Positions 1-13,400 of a stretch of DNA of 64,000 bases are shown here, piece after piece. The notes under the pieces are model-generated. The model ran no database searches and was not told where the DNA came from. It saw nothing but the letters and a program-made list of their open reading frames with translations. Both the position numbers and the translations under genes were made by a program. Source of the DNA: Aurifilum marmelostoma. Lineage: Eukaryota; Ascomycota; Sordariomycetes; Diaporthales; Cryphonectriaceae. The stretch spans positions 62,001-126,000 of the forward strand of contig JAMXSV010000012.1 of assembly GCA_027559495.1 (NCBI GenBank), written 5' to 3'. Each line of letters begins with the position of its first letter. The first letter of the stretch is position 1.

Positions 1-2318
1 GCACCTACTGGATTATGGAATTCATTGTTATATATTTTCAGATACAAAAGGAAAGAAGGGGGAAGCGTTAAGGGGCAAGTAACGCATGATTACAGGAAAA
101 GGGATGATCTCGACTGCATTGTGGCATTATCCTTATGCAAGGGTGTTAGTGACTCACTAGCTGGTTCGTGCCCTGCTTGCAAAGTCTTCTCAATTTGTTG
201 TAATGTGAACAATTGCTAGGCCCACTGGTGTTCGAGAGACGACAGCAACATCTTGAAAGCTGGGAGCATCCCAGCACTTGTGATGCAAGTGAGGGTGTAG
301 GACTATGTCTTGTCTGTGACACACAACTTGATTTAAGAGAACCGTTGTGTAATAAATGTATAAATTCATCCGAAGTTCGGTGTTGCGTCTTAATGGGAAA
401 TCTCGGCAGGTCTTTTGCCCTGCTGCAAACCTTGGGAAGGAGGAAGCGAGTATGGGGGACACATGCCCTTGCAGAAACTTGCGTTTTGATGTGTGGCAAG
501 GTCGCGTTAATTATCCAGACATGATGCCTTTCCTGTATACAGCCAAGAGGCTTTCTGGCGTGACAAGAAGATAGTGAGCTGGATGCACCAACTAATGAGT
601 TGCTGTATTATTGGTGTAGGCCACAGCCCGCCTAAACTTCTCCACACGCGTCCCCCACACCCCCCTTGCCCTCACTACCAACCTCCTCCGCAAACTTCTC
701 CACCAATCACAGACGGGGCCACCACGGAGACTGGTTGGTCCAGCATTTCTTCCGTGACTATTGCTTCCTGTGGGGAAGAGGCCTAGACATTGCCCACATG
801 GACTGTCCGGACAGGGAACCCGTGGATTTTTATCACATGATAGATATGAGGGCAGCTGATAGAGAGGAAGGCGTGTCGCTGGGTTGATAAAAGACAGCTA
901 AAGAATCACTTGGACGCTGCCACCAGAGGAGATCTGATGATTGTTTGTTATAATATGTGTTACTCTTATGCTCAACGTTCCTATTCTGTGTCGGTTTAAG
1001 AGTGGTGGCTACAATGATTTAACTTTTAGGTCTGATCAAGCATCCGAGCTGCGCACTCTTCTGCTTTCGCCCCGTCCTAGACCTCTAGAAATGGAGAGCA
1101 GTGGCCGAGGCAGTCAGAAAGAAAACTGCAAATAGCATTTTTTTTGATGGTCAATCACGTGGTGAATTTAGGGTAATACTATTCGATCCATGACAGGGTG
1201 ACTGTGGTAGATATTCTGTGGGGACCCTTTCCCTACAAACCCGAGCCTCCAACAAACTCACAGGCCCTAACATATTTCTCAAACCTAGATTAAGAACGAG
1301 AGTCAACATTGCACTAGGCTACTATATCATGAGCTAGTGTCACTAGCCTCACTTTGTCTAAAAGCTTTCATTCTCTTCCTTCCACCTACATATCTCTCGT
1401 TGATGCTCGACCTAATCAAACGATCAGGTCGCATAGAGATATTGGATTTATCAGAGGGTCAGGAGCATCGACTTTCATGGAAGTGCTCAATGTAACGAGA
1501 ACTCAAAGAGCAATTCTACGCAACGAACCAATTAACATTGGGGTATCGTAGATGACTGTCCGCTCGCGACACAACGTAGACTGGACCAGCTCCTGTGCCT
1601 ATTTCATAGACTATTATCTTCTGTCATTCGCGATGCGACTTAACTCTCTCAATCAACCCCAGCCTGGATACACGCTAGTACTTTGATAAAAAAAAAACAA
1701 AGATTGAATACGATGGCCGCTACGGCTTACAACTCCGCTATAATCGCTGTATCAAAAAACCTGTCAAGGCACTCACTTCCAGGTGATATGCCGAGGATGC
1801 TGTAAGTACGTAATATTCGAGTACCCACTAGTCAAGGAAAAACAGGGGCCTGTAGCCCCGGTCGCCATGTGGGATGGCTGGTTCAACAATGCTGCATGTG
1901 ACCTCCCGTTGCGACTCTGCTACTTAAAAATCCAGCCGTCGTCCCCAGGAATCTCTACTAATTGTTGCATATACCGCGGCAAATGGATCCGACGAAGGAA
2001 GCAACCGGACCACTTAGCCTAAAGCCAGTCATAAATGATCAGATTTCCGTGGATGCGGTGACTATGCTTGTTGGGGTTCTCGGCACCACGCGGTCTCTGA
2101 CTTTCCGCATTCGCTACGGGTTACGCAAGTCACGAGTACAGGATTCCATCAATAAGATGTCGTACCGTTGAACACCTAGTTATGGCGTTGTGAATTTGCC
2201 TTATATAAGAACAACTTTGCTTTGTCTGCAAGACTGTTTGAGAATCTCTTGTGTGTTTCTCGTGAATCTTCAGATAATTGATAACGATACTTACTTGGAA
2301 AGAAAGAAGAAGAACAAA
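1..2318. other. Intergenic, no gene recognised
   Basis: Only short unrelated open frames without family resemblance or shared splice logic are visible on either strand. The 3' end is the promoter of the GH53 gene. The stretch is moderately AT-rich and has no recognisable transposon ends or tRNA. Confidence 0.6.
2203..2209 (+). promoter_or_regulatory. TATA box of the GH53 gene
   Basis: TATATAA lies about 110 bp upstream of the GH53 start codon at 2319, a normal distance for a fungal TATA element plus a short 5' UTR. Seen by eye only. Confidence 0.4.
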
Positions 2319-3460
2319 ATGTACTTCTATCGATTCTTTTTGGGCTCCGCCTTGGCGCAAGGGCTTCATGCGTCTCTTACGTACAAGGGAGTCGACTGGT
2401 CATCGGTAGTGGTTGAGGAAGACGCCGGGTATACTTATAAGACCACCAGTGGCACTACAGAGCCTCTAGAAACCATCTTGAAAGCCAGTGGAGTCAACAC
2501 AGTCCGGTGCGTAGTATCATCCATGACTGAACGAAAATAATTAGGTCTTCATCATCCTGAGATGTATGATGTACATTCTTCCTGACACCTTCTAGCCAAC
2601 GAGTCTGGGTCAACCCTTCAGACGGTATCTACGATCTCGACTACAACATCGAGTTGGCCAAGCGCGCTGGCAATGCTGGGCTCTCGGTCTATCTTGACCT
2701 GCATTTCTCTGACACCTGGGCTGACCCGGGTCATCAAGCCATCCCGTCTGGATGGCCTACGGATATTGATGACTTGACCTGGGAACTCTACAACTACACC
2801 CTGGCTGTGTCCAATGCTTTTGCCGCTGAAAATCTCGAGCCCGTGATCATTGCGATCGGTAACGAGATCTCGGCCGGCCTGCTGTGGCCCACAGGCGAGA
2901 CCCCAGACTACTATAACATCGCCGACCTCCTCCACTCTGCGGCCTGGGGCATAAAGGATAGCGATCTGACCACGCAGCCCAAGATAATGATCCACCTGGA
3001 CAACGGCTGGGACTGGTCAGAGCAGGAATACTTCTACGAGACCGTCCTGGGCGAAGGTCCTCTCCTGACCACCGACTTCGACATGATGGGTGTGTCCTAC
3101 TATCCCTTTTACTCGTCCTCCGCTACCCTCGCCTCGCTCAAGAGCTCGCTCGCCAACATGGCTAGCTCCTGGGGCAAGGAGATTGTCGTCGCCGAGACCA
3201 ACTGGCCAGTGTCGTGCCCAGACCCAGAGTATGCCTTCCCCAGCGACCTCACAAGCATTCCATTTTCGGCGGCTGGACAGACGCAATTTATCGAGGACGT
3301 TGCTTCTGTTGTTGCTGGAACGAGCGGTGGGTCGGGACTGTTCTACTGGGAGCCTGCGTGGATCAATAATGCAGGACTGGGTTCGTCATGCTCCTCGAAC
3401 CTCATGTTCAGCTCATCGGGCGTGGCCTACTCCAGCTTGGCGGTGTTCGAGAGCATCTGA
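2319..3460 (+). CDS. Arabinogalactan endo-beta-1,4-galactanase, GH53
   Basis: Secreted glycoside hydrolase family 53 enzyme that cuts beta-1,4-galactan side chains of pectin. Two exons: 2319-2506 and 2596-3460, with an intron at 2507-2595 (GTGCGT donor, CTAG acceptor). The join restores the family motif RQRVWVNPSDG. The product is 350 residues, the usual family length. The N-terminus MYFYRFFLGSALAQGLHA is a signal peptide. The likely acid/base glutamate is in IAIGNEISAG (middle) and the nucleophile in VVAETNWPVS (C-terminal half), on the expected TIM-barrel strands. It is convergent with the ABC transporter (210 bp between stops). It looks like an ordinary plant-wall gene flanking the biosynthetic cluster, not a cluster member. 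No damage is seen. Confidence 0.95.
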
Positions 3461-3670
3461 CGTTGTATATGAGCGAAATCGTCAATCCAAAGACCACAAA
3501 CAGGAACAAAACATATTATGCAGAATACATGCGGCATTCTCAATAAAGGCCCACTCTGAACAAGGCTGATCATGCAGATTTATTCATTCTTCTTTCTATT
3601 CCGGTCGAATCTTGAACCTAGCTACATACTACTTCTCCAAATAGCCCCTTCAATATTTAGCGAGCCTGCA

Positions 3671-6600
3671 TCAGATCCATAGAACGCGTTCGAGTTCCTT
3701 CTGTGCAATTCCACTTGTGTCACACATTTCCCTAAACACACCTCCCAGGCCCCACAACTCCCAGGGCGTTCCCAGCTCCACAATCTTGCCCCGATCCATC
3801 ACGCACACTCTGTCATAGTGGATGATGGTGCGTATCCGATGCGCCACGGTCAACACCGTCTTGCCATCGAAAGCCTTGACCATGGTGTGCTGGATCTTAT
3901 TGTCTGTCTCAAGGTCCACACTCGACGTGGCCTCGTCGCACACGATCACCCTGCTATCCCTGACGAGCAACCGCGCCAGGCCCAGCTGCTGCCGTTGTCC
4001 GTGGGAGAAGTTGGCCCCTTCCTCATCCACACCATCGTCCAATTCCAAGCTATCAGCTAGACGAGCCCCTCTCAGGGCGTACCATAATCTCTCATCTTGG
4101 TGCTCATGAAAAGGGTCCAGATTGGAGCGGACAGTCCCGCGGAACAGGATCGAATCTTGAGGTTGGATGGATAGGCGAGAGCGCAGGTCTCTCAGCGGGA
4201 CTCCAGAGATGTCAACACCATCAATGGAGATGCAGCCTCGAGAAAGCTCGCACGCCCGAAACAGAGCGGCGATTAGAGATGATTTTCCTGCGCCCGTGCG
4301 ACCAACGATGGCGACGTGTTCACCAGGCTGCACTGTTAGAGTGAATCCACAGAGGACCTCAGGAAGGCCTGGACGATAGCGCATATGGACATCCGAGAAA
4401 GTAATGGCGCCTTTCTCCGGCCAGGAGGCGGCGGCAGCTGGTAACAGTGGCAAAGCAGGGGTTGTGTTGTTGCCCTCGACAGCAAGACCGTTCCCGAATC
4501 CATAAGCGTGAATCCGTTCAGTGGCATTCATGGCATTCTCCACGTTGGCCCACTGGCGAACCACAAATTGCAGGACCTGTAGGGCACCAAGGGCGTAGCA
4601 CAGAACCAGACCTGAGATGGCCGGCGACTGGGTGGAGCGCTCGACCACGACCAGGACGCCACTCGTGATGATCAGCAATATTCCGATTGAGTCCAGCCGT
4701 AGAGCCAGCCATCTTTGATTAGAACAAGTGAGGAAATTGGCGCTATTCATGTTGTCAATGGCGAGCTGCAGCGATCTGGTGAACTGGCCCTGCGCCGCGT
4801 ATGTGCGGATCGTGGTTACTCCAGCGAGGGTCTCGGACAGGCGGGCGACTACGACACCCCGTAAGACGGCCTCATGGCGCTTGATATCGCGTGCGGAGGT
4901 ACGGTAGTAGGCTGTAGAGAGAAAGAAAATGACAAAGCAAGGGCCCAGGGCGACGGCGAACCAGTGAAAATACGTCAAGATGAGTCCAAAGATACTCAGA
5001 ATCATAGCAGTCGACATCATGAATAGCCTCAGCGCCTCAGGCAGCGAATCGTCCATCACGTCGATATCCTTGGAAAATCGATTCGTGATACGTCCCAGAG
5101 GGGTGGTGTCGAAGAACCAGATGGGCGCACGCATAATTCCCTCAGTCGCCCTGTCGAGCATGGCGTTACTGGAGCTGGTGCCCAAGATGGCAATGCAGAG
5201 CCCAAAGAGGTATAGAAAAAGACCTTGTCCCACGGCGATGGCCACGTAGATGACTACATAGGTGTTGAGGGGTAGATCGAACCTTTTCGAGGCCCACCAA
5301 GCGAGCCAGAGGCCGCAGAGAATATTGCCGGCCGAGGCGAGGAAAAGAAGCGGGACGGCCAGAACGACAGGCAGCCGACTGCGAGACGAGGCAATGTAGG
5401 AAGTGTAGACAGCCCAGGGAATACCATCGACAGACTGGTCCTCGCTCTGCATGAGAAGGGGTAAAGAATCGTCTTCAGCGAGCTTTTCCAGAGCGGCAGT
5501 TTCGTCCTTGGATTTGGCCCTTCTGTCGCCCGATTTCCTTTTCACCGTTGATATTGTCTCGTCTTCGTTCCGGTGCCCATGAACATCCCGCACCAGCTCG
5601 CCAAATTCGGGATAACGATTTTTTAACACCTCGAAGGTGCCCAGCGCTTTTACCCTCCCCTCTTCCAGCCATAGGATCCGATCGCACCGGCTGAGAACAT
5701 GGGTTTGATGCGTTGTCAGAATCCTTGTTCTATGACGAAGAACGCCTAGGATGGCCTCTTCAAAAATTGCTCGCCCGACATAAGGGTCCACCGCGCTCAG
5801 CGGATCGTCCAACAACAAAATGTCTGACTGGGAGTAGATGGCCCGAGCTAGGCTGATTCTTTGCTTCTGCCCGCCGCTCAGGTTTGTTCCTCGCTCCCCA
5901 ATCTCCGTAGCATCTCCATCAGACAGAATTTGTAGGTCCCGACGGAGCTGACACGCGGTGATGACGGTGTCGTACCAGGCAGGGTCATAAGCCGCACCAA
6001 AAAGAATATTCTCGCGCACGGTGGTGTTCTGGATCCATGCCGTCTGTGGACAGAACGCACGCTCCGAGGCAAATTTGAGAGAGCCGTCTACCTTGCGCAT
6101 GTCGCCAGCCAAGGCGGACAGGAGGGATGTCTTTCCGCATCCGATGCCGCCAATAACTGCAAGAAGCTCGCCGCGGTGCACATTTAGCGAGAAGGAGGGC
6201 AGCACGAATGGCTGAGAAAATTCGTCGTTCTGGGCACGAGCAACTGCTCCAAGGGTGGCCTCCGAGGACATTCGTCGGGCTTTTGGCTGGTCTCGTCCTG
6301 CTCTACTGTGGATGGGGCTTTTCTTTTTCTTTCTTTTCCCCGCGGGAACAGCAGCTGGACTGCTATCGTCTGTAGAGGCAGAGTGACTTCTATCCCACGT
6401 GAACTCGGCCTTCTCGATCTCCACTGCATGCACCATCTCTCTGTCGACCGCCAAATCCTGCACTTCCTCTGCCAGGAGATACTCCTGGATTCTCTGTAGA
6501 CTTGCCCATGCATCGGAAGCCTGACCTAGACATCCAGGCAGGTAGGCGGTCGGTATGAGCAGGGAACTAAAAAGTGCCACGCTGGAGAAGACCACGGCTG

Positions 6601-8053
6601 CATTCAGCTCTCGCCCACTTCCCAGGGCGAACGTCACAAAGCTTACCATGGCTGCCAACACAGGAAGACTTTGTCCCAGAGCCGTGACGACATTGAGCCT
6701 CGCCATATATGCTTGTAACTTGCTCGTCTCTTCGCTCCTGAGACTCGTCAGACGTCCAATAAAGCTCTCCTCCCAGCTAAAATACTTGACCAGACGAATG
6801 GCCTGCAGGACTTCCTGGGTTAGGCCAACCCGAGCGTCGATGATATTGTTGATAGCTTGGCGACGAGAGTAGAGAGCCTTGACGGTGACTATGAGGATAA
6901 TCATGGAGATTATAAGACAGCCCAAGCCAGACAAGGCAGAGTAGGAAAGGTTGACGATGAGCAGGGCCATGCAGATGAGGATGACGATAGGCGAGGTCCA
7001 GACGATGTGGAGCGTGCTGATGCACTGGTCGATGCGGTGAGCATCCATGGACACGAGATTGATGACACGACCGTTGGACCAGCCTTGGTCGTTCTTAGGC
7101 CCACTGGCTGGTAAAGATGACGGAAGCCCGTCGTCGTCGTAAGATAGCTTCTCCTGGACCTTATCACTTGCACCTCCTTTGTTTTGTCGTCGATTTATGT
7201 TCTCTGGCTGCCCGAGCTTCTCTTGCATGGTTTTTTCTTGTTTCCCTCCTGAGATGGGCGCATTGGCTATGCTTCTGCCACCTCCTCCGGCTTTGGCCCG
7301 TTCAGAAATCTTGAGGCTCTTCTCCAAGATCTTGGCAGTCAATACCGCCCTAACCTGTCCACCGACCATCTGTCCACAATGCAGAAAATGGTTTTGGCAC
7401 AAACTCAGGAAGATCTGCATAAGAACAATGCCCACCAGCAGCCCGACCCCTCTGCTCAGCGGCGGTGAGGGCTCTCTATCGCTGTGCAGCATATGTGCAT
7501 CATAGCTGTCCTCGGCAAACTGAATGAAATAACGAAGAGTGTAGGGACTTGCGACGGTGAACAAATCAGCAAGCAAACGGTAGAGCCCTCCGAGCCAGAA
7601 CTCGCGGATAAAGGTCTTATGTAGAGAAATGAACAGGGGGTTCTTGACGTTGTCCGAGGAGGTGATTGCATTCTGAAAGTGTGTGCTGAAGACGACACTG
7701 TGGTCCTGCACGCTTCTTGAGGGGTTGAGCTGCGGAATGTCATTGAATTTGAGCGGGCGCCGGTAGCCTGTCTGTTTGGATTTGACAAGACTTGGTCAAC
7801 ATGCGACAGCACTTTTTCATCTATCAACATACCAGAAAGTCGGATTCTTCAGGCGTGGAGAGGGCGATATGCAGCTTACAGCCATCAGCGGTCCCATCCA
7901 GCTGAATGTTAACTTGCTGAGAAATCCCGCCTCAAATTCTGGAGATACCTGTCGCTCCTCGGGCACTGGGGGCGCATTGCGTTCTAAGACTCGACGCCAT
8001 CGTTCCCAAGGTCCCTTCTTCACCTTGGATCTCGACTCTGAGGAGGATGTCAT
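3671..8053 (-). CDS. MRP-type (ABCC) ABC exporter
   Basis: Full-length multidrug-resistance-associated-protein-type ABC transporter, about 1424 residues, expected to export a drug or conjugate across the plasma or vacuolar membrane. Exon 1 is 8053-7880 and exon 2 is 7771-3671; the intron 7772-7879 has a GTAAGC donor and ACAG acceptor and is phase 0. Joining gives SWMGPLMATGYRRPLKFNDI, the classic start of ABCC TMD1. NBD1 has Walker A GGIGCGKTS, signature LSGGQKQR and Walker B ILLLDDPLSAVD. NBD2 has Walker A GRTGAGKSS, signature FSHGQRQQ (LSGGQ varied) and Walker B VIVCDEATSSVD. An N-terminal TMD0 is not evident. The start at 8053 is the only ATG in the first exon; an upstream exon could not be joined in phase. 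At one end of the biosynthetic cluster, it is the likely exporter or self-protection gene. Confidence 0.93.
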
Positions 8054-9349
8054 GTCAAGAATTCCCTGTCGACCGGTGGTGTTGTGAAGCAATTCTGGTG
8101 CACAAAAGTCTTCCGATGTCCCAAACCGTCCAGCAATTGGTGTAGGGTCGCTGAGCCCAACTTACAGATGAATCACCTCTCGAGCTGTTGGGCATGTAGA
8201 GTGCAATGTGATACCATTGCAATGGGACGGGAAGCAGATTAGGCTACCCATCAGCGCAAACAGACGGCACAGCGGATCCATGGCAGAGTAGACCCCCGCC
8301 ATTTTCTCGTTTGACCACCCTCACCCTACCACTCTTTTTTAGCTACTTGCACGCCTCATTACCCATTAGAGTAGGCGTATACATCTGACACTCTGCTTTA
8401 TGCTGTCATGTTGCGCTCAGAAAGGCCCCATTTATCAAGCAAGTAATCGCAAGTAATCGCAAGTAATCAGTAGTAATAGTCAACTCAGTAATGTAGGCCA
8501 GACTCTGCCGCCTCATCCAATCTCCCGAATACACAGATCACTAAACTGAATCGGGCGCCGTAATAAGTTGCTTAAATACCTGTTTCCATCTTTGGGCTGA
8601 CAGTGATTTCCCTCCTCAATTCTGGGACCCGAAGGGGAGGGGGGGTGCAATTATATTTCCTAAAAAGGGAAAAAGACATGGCTTTGCAAGTCGCCACTTC
8701 ATTGGCTCACACCCCTGTCAGTCTTTCCATAGTGAGTAAATTGCCTTTTAAGGAGAAGCAAACTGTGGGATTGACTAGGAGATAGCTCAAACCTGGCTGA
8801 ACTCTTTCAACGACAAGGTTGGTGTGAGTTTAATGACAAGATAGACTTGCAGAGCTGGGATATTGGGTTTCCCGACAGAGAGGCTCACACAGTGCAATGG
8901 GCTCTGCACAGTCCAGCACACTGATGCCAGCAGAATCAGGATGGCCTCCAGGTAGATTCTGAAAGCATCTTTCAAATAAAAAGGTTGAAGACACGTTCTA
9001 TGAGAGTGGGTTTGCGTCTCAGTGAGTAAAATTAGACAGATTATTGAGTTGTTTCGTTGGCTGAAAGGTGCTATCTGTCCAATCTGGTATGAAATAATTA
9101 AGCAATACAAGACGCCTGTTCTTGCCTAAAGGAGGTCGGAAACTCGCACTGCAGGATCCGCCAGCAACAAAGATCATCCTGTGAGCCCCAAAGCCTGCAT
9201 TGCCTTGTCTACATGATAAGTCCACGAATATAAAGCACATTGATGCAAAGCATATCAGATCCACAGCCTGCGGCAGACATACATCCACAGATCACAACAA
9301 CCTAAAGCGAAAAAGAAAAGGGGTAAAGGACAAGAAACGCAACCTGAAA
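8054..9349. promoter_or_regulatory. Shared divergent promoter, ABC exporter and lipocalin-like gene
   Basis: About 1.3 kb without a convincing gene between two divergent cluster genes. It contains a 10-bp sequence repeated three times at 8441-8470 and an ATCTCCCGAA match to the tox-box consensus at 8520-8529. A short open frame at 8282-8160 (minus) was tested as an upstream exon of the ABC gene and rejected on phase. Confidence 0.5.
8441..8470. repeat. Tandem 10-mer, three copies
   Basis: AAGTAATCGC occurs twice in perfect tandem, followed by a third copy with two changes at its end. It sits about 390 bp upstream of the ABC start codon. It could be a regulator site cluster or a simple repeat. 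Confidence 0.8.
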
Positions 9350-9995
9350 ATGGCCGCTCCAGAAACTATCACGCTCAAGAACCTCGACGGCCAATGGGTC
9401 ATGGTAAAAGACTCCGCTTAGATGCCCCATTTCCTGTGTACCAGCCCGGCGCACCATAAATAGACGCTAATAATGCATATGAGTAATCTAGAACAGAGAG
9501 CTTTCATCTGACTACGATGCCGTGCTCAAGCTCCAGGGTGTCAACTGGGTGGTGCGCAAAGTCCTCAACATGGCGTCGGTGATTCTAGTCATCAAGGAGT
9601 GGGAGGACCCGTCGACGGGCGTAACCCACATGGAAATCGAGAACAAGCCATCTTCAGGCCTACCCAGCAGCACCGAGACTCGAATCTTGAACTTTGAGGG
9701 CGTGAAAATTGCCCATCCACTATTCGGAAAGGTGGTCGGTCGGACACGATGGGCAGGGATCAAGGACTTGGACGAAGATGACGAGTTTCTTACACAGGGG
9801 TTTGAGAAGGGAATGACGACGTTTATCCACATGAAGACGGAGCATCTGGATAATGGCGCCGTGACTCATCAAGCTTGTGGTTTTGAGGAGATTGATGGCC
9901 AGAGGTTCCACACAAGGCATATCGTTGTGAAGAAGGGAGAAGAGGCCTTGAGGGTCAGGTTGGTTTATGACTATATCGGCCCTAGGGCTACTTAG
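9350..9995 (+). CDS. Small lipocalin-like cluster protein, function unknown
   Basis: A 185-residue protein from two exons, 9350-9403 and 9492-9995, with an intron at 9404-9491 (GTAAAA donor, CTAG acceptor, phase 0). The join gives LDGQWVMNRELSSDYDAVLK. As far as I recall, this start (LDG-WVMNK-LS) marks a family of about 180-residue fungal proteins with a predicted lipocalin/calycin-like beta barrel, often seen near secondary-metabolite genes. No signal peptide and no membrane segment is visible, so it should be cytosolic. There is no obvious catalytic motif. A ligand-binding or cyclisation role would fit a calycin fold, but that is inference. It faces the ABC gene head to head and is convergent with the NRPS, inside the cluster. 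Confidence 0.8.
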
Positions 9996-10461
9996 ATATA
10001 AGGGGGACTTACGCTTAGAAGTAGCATATGAGATCAATATATACATCGGACTTCGAACATAGAGGATTAGACTCCATTATCTAGCCCATTTCATCTTGAG
10101 ACCCGTCATGACTACCTGTGATGTAAAAGCAAATGAAACCTTGGATACGTATATGTCACATATCCAGGTGCAAATTGACCTGATTGCATTTTGTTACCAC
10201 AGAATAAAGTGAATAAGATTATCACCTTGTTCAATATGCAAAGATTTACGGTTCAGTGTGATTATATTTCTGTCCTGTCCTTTGAATTTCACCATTGAAT
10301 GTATAATAACACATGGTCAAGGTGGCCAAAATTGCCCTATATTCAACTTGTAAGTACAATGATTCCTTTCGGAAGGGCAATTGTTCTGTGGAAGCAAAGC
10401 AATCACAAATGTTTATTTCTCCATCGCTGTGGACACAATTAACACGTCAGACCATCACCTC
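9996..10461. other. Convergent 3' intergenic spacer
   Basis: About 465 bp between the stops of the lipocalin-like gene and the NRPS. It is AT-rich with no coding signal, and is presumably the two 3' UTRs. Confidence 0.6.
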
Positions 10462-13400
10462 TTAACCAATGTAAAACTCATCGTCCGGGTCCCCTATGAT
10501 CCTCAACAGTGCCTCTTCGAAAGCGCCCAACATTCCCGCCACCCAATCATCACTGAGAAACTCGTATCCCGGCCTTCGTACGTTATACGTACACTTGAGC
10601 GTCATTTTACCGCTCCAGTCAGGTCCCTCTGCTCCAAATGCCGGCCACACCTCAATCATGATTGGGAACCCGATGTCAACCTCCTTGTACGGAGGCAAAA
10701 GATTCTGTTCAGGATTCCATCCTGGAAGGTCGCTCATACTACTGCTATTGCTGCTTTCACCATCATTATTCTCTCGTCGATACGCTTGCAGGTTCAGCGA
10801 GGTGTCGAATCGATAGTGTCCTAGCTTGAACATGTCAAGCGTCGGGCAGGGCACCTCGATATAAGGTGCAGCCTCGACGTGTTGCATGGCGAGCGAGTTG
10901 CAGATCTCACGGTTTGTCGGGTTCTTTTTCTTCCTGTCACTGTTTCCATTGTGATTGTCACAGGACTCCAAGACCAGGTGCATGGGCACTGTCGTTAGAA
11001 GTGGTGCCATGCAACGCCACAGGTCTTGCGTGTGCCTTCCATGCAGTATATTCCCAAACTGGATGTCAAGTTTGCCCTCACCATGTGTCATAGCGCCACC
11101 ATTGACAATGGACGCATGGCTCTCGACAGCCACGTCATTCTTGTGAGTCTGCGCCAACACGCTCGCCCACGCGGCTTGAACGACGGCAGCCATCGTGGTA
11201 CCCAGTTTCGATACGGCACTGCTGAAGAGTTCATTCATGGAGAGACTGCTGCGTAAGGCAGAACTGCGCATGTGCGTCTCTTTCTGTCCCTCCTGAATCT
11301 GTAAAGGAGTTTCTTTTTCCTTCAACACAGGCTTGTTGGGCCCCAAACGAAAGTCAGGCACACCTCCGAAGCGCTGCATCCAGTAAAATATGGTCTCTGT
11401 GCAATCCGTGCCGTTGAGAAGAAGCTCCACAGCTCCGCGCATAGGAATTGTCGGCATTCTTTCATTCTGGTCGGTCAGACTCCGAATGCCTGCAGATGGT
11501 TTGCCTGGGTGGCCATATTCGGCTGCGATCTCCTTCCGGAGGTGTGTGATCATGACTCCGTCGAAGATGGGGTGAGAGAGCGAGAGGACCATGACGTGGT
11601 GAGTCTCATCAGGAGAGCGAATCCACGTCACGACAACACCCGGTCTATCTGGGCTCATCGAGGCTTCAGCTCCGCGCTGAGCAGACACAAGCGTTGATTG
11701 CCATAGGCTGGTATTCTCAATATCGAAGCTGCAGACAATGTTGACTGTCGGAACTGCGGCACGGTCGGAGTCCTTGTTCAATATGCACATGGAAAATGGT
11801 GCAAGCGGGTGCTCAACCCTGCAGAAGACCGCACGGAAGCAATCATGTCTTCTGAGAACGACATCCACAGCCTGCCTCAGCCGGCCAGGGTCAATCTTGT
11901 CAAGAGGGAGGTTATATAGGAAATGCTCAACCTGCGGTCGGCCAGAGTAGCGAGCAGCATCGAAAAAGTCTGACTGCGTGGCGATGAAGAGAATACGGGT
12001 CTGTGTGTTGGTGGTAGGAAGAACCTGCTCGAAGTCTTCTGGCCCGATGCTCAGGGCTGAAGTGCACTGAGCCAGGCAATGGTAAGAAAAGTGGCGTAGC
12101 TTCGCAGATATGGGCAGTTCGTATAGAGCCTCTTCGTCGTCGACAGCGATCGCAGCAACATCCACATCGTCGACTATGGTCTCATCCGCGCACACCTTGA
12201 TGGACTGCATCGACTCACCATTGTCATTGCCAAAAGAGACCTGATGGCCATCACCTTCGAGTACATTGTACGCTGAGGCTTTCTTGGATTCAATGAGCCT
12301 GATGAGGTCGACAACTGTTGTAGAAGAGAGCACCTCGTGCATGGTAAGGTCTGCAATACCGTCGTTCCGCACGCTCTGCAGGAGCAACATGGTCCGAAGA
12401 CTATCCATCCCCATGCCCACAAGAGTTGTTGCCGAATCTGCATCTCCAGCATGAACTCCAAGCGCTGCGATGAGCCCTCGCTTGACAATGGAAGGAGAAT
12501 CCATTGGTAATGGCTGGTCATCGTCGTTTTGCTTCTTCGTCTTGTTGTCACTGTTCCTCGTTTCTTTGGTAGCAGCAGTACCAACCGAGCTTATCATTCC
12601 ATTCGTCACGGATGATTTGCTTGGAATCTCGTCCACCTGAGTGGCAAGACGCAACAGAGTCTTGCGGTCTACCTTTCCACTTGCTGTGCACGGGATTTGA
12701 TCGAGAACGGTATAACTCCCCGGCCGCATCCACTCTGGCAGTAGTCTCGCCGCCTCTGTATGACACTTTTCTACCACATCTTGTCGGTCATCACCGTTCC
12801 AGATGGTCAAGAACGCCATCATCTCGGCTCTTAACCCTTCTCCGGGCTTGATGGCCACCGCCGCCACAGCTCTCACGCCCTCGGCGCCAGCGAGGACGTT
12901 CTCGATCTCCGTGAGCTCCACGCGGCGCCCGTTCAGTTTGACTTGATCGGCGTCGATGCGCCCCAGAAAGTCAATCCGTGGTCTTCCGTCAGCTGACCAG
13001 ACCACACGCGTCTTGTCGCCAGTGCGATATAGAATCGTGCCAGAAGGTAAACCCAGCTCGGGAAATCTAGCCACGGGCAGAAAGGCCCGCGCCGTCGCCT
13101 CTGGGCGGTTCAGGTACCCTCTAGCGACCTGTGGCCCGCCGACAATGAGCTCGCCCGCCAGACCGAGCGGAGTCTCCCGCAGCTCGCCCACGTCGAGGGC
13201 TTCCGGGTCAGCCATAAGGAAAAATGCCGACCCGAGAGCTTCGCCAATGACGGAGCTTCGCGTGGTTTTCGTACAGGACTCGGCCGTACAGAAGATGGTT
13301 GTCTCCGTGGGGCCATATGCGTTGATCAAGCGTCGTTGGTCAGTCTCTACTCCCTCAACCCGAGCAAACTTCTCAATCACGCGCCCGTTGACCGATTCGC

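Noticed and set aside
8159..8282. Possible extra 5' exon of the ABC transporter starting MDPLCRLFALMG, with a GTAAGT donor
   Set aside because: The donor leaves phase 2 and no AG acceptor before the known first exon matches that phase; the protein is also unlike an ABCC N-terminus.
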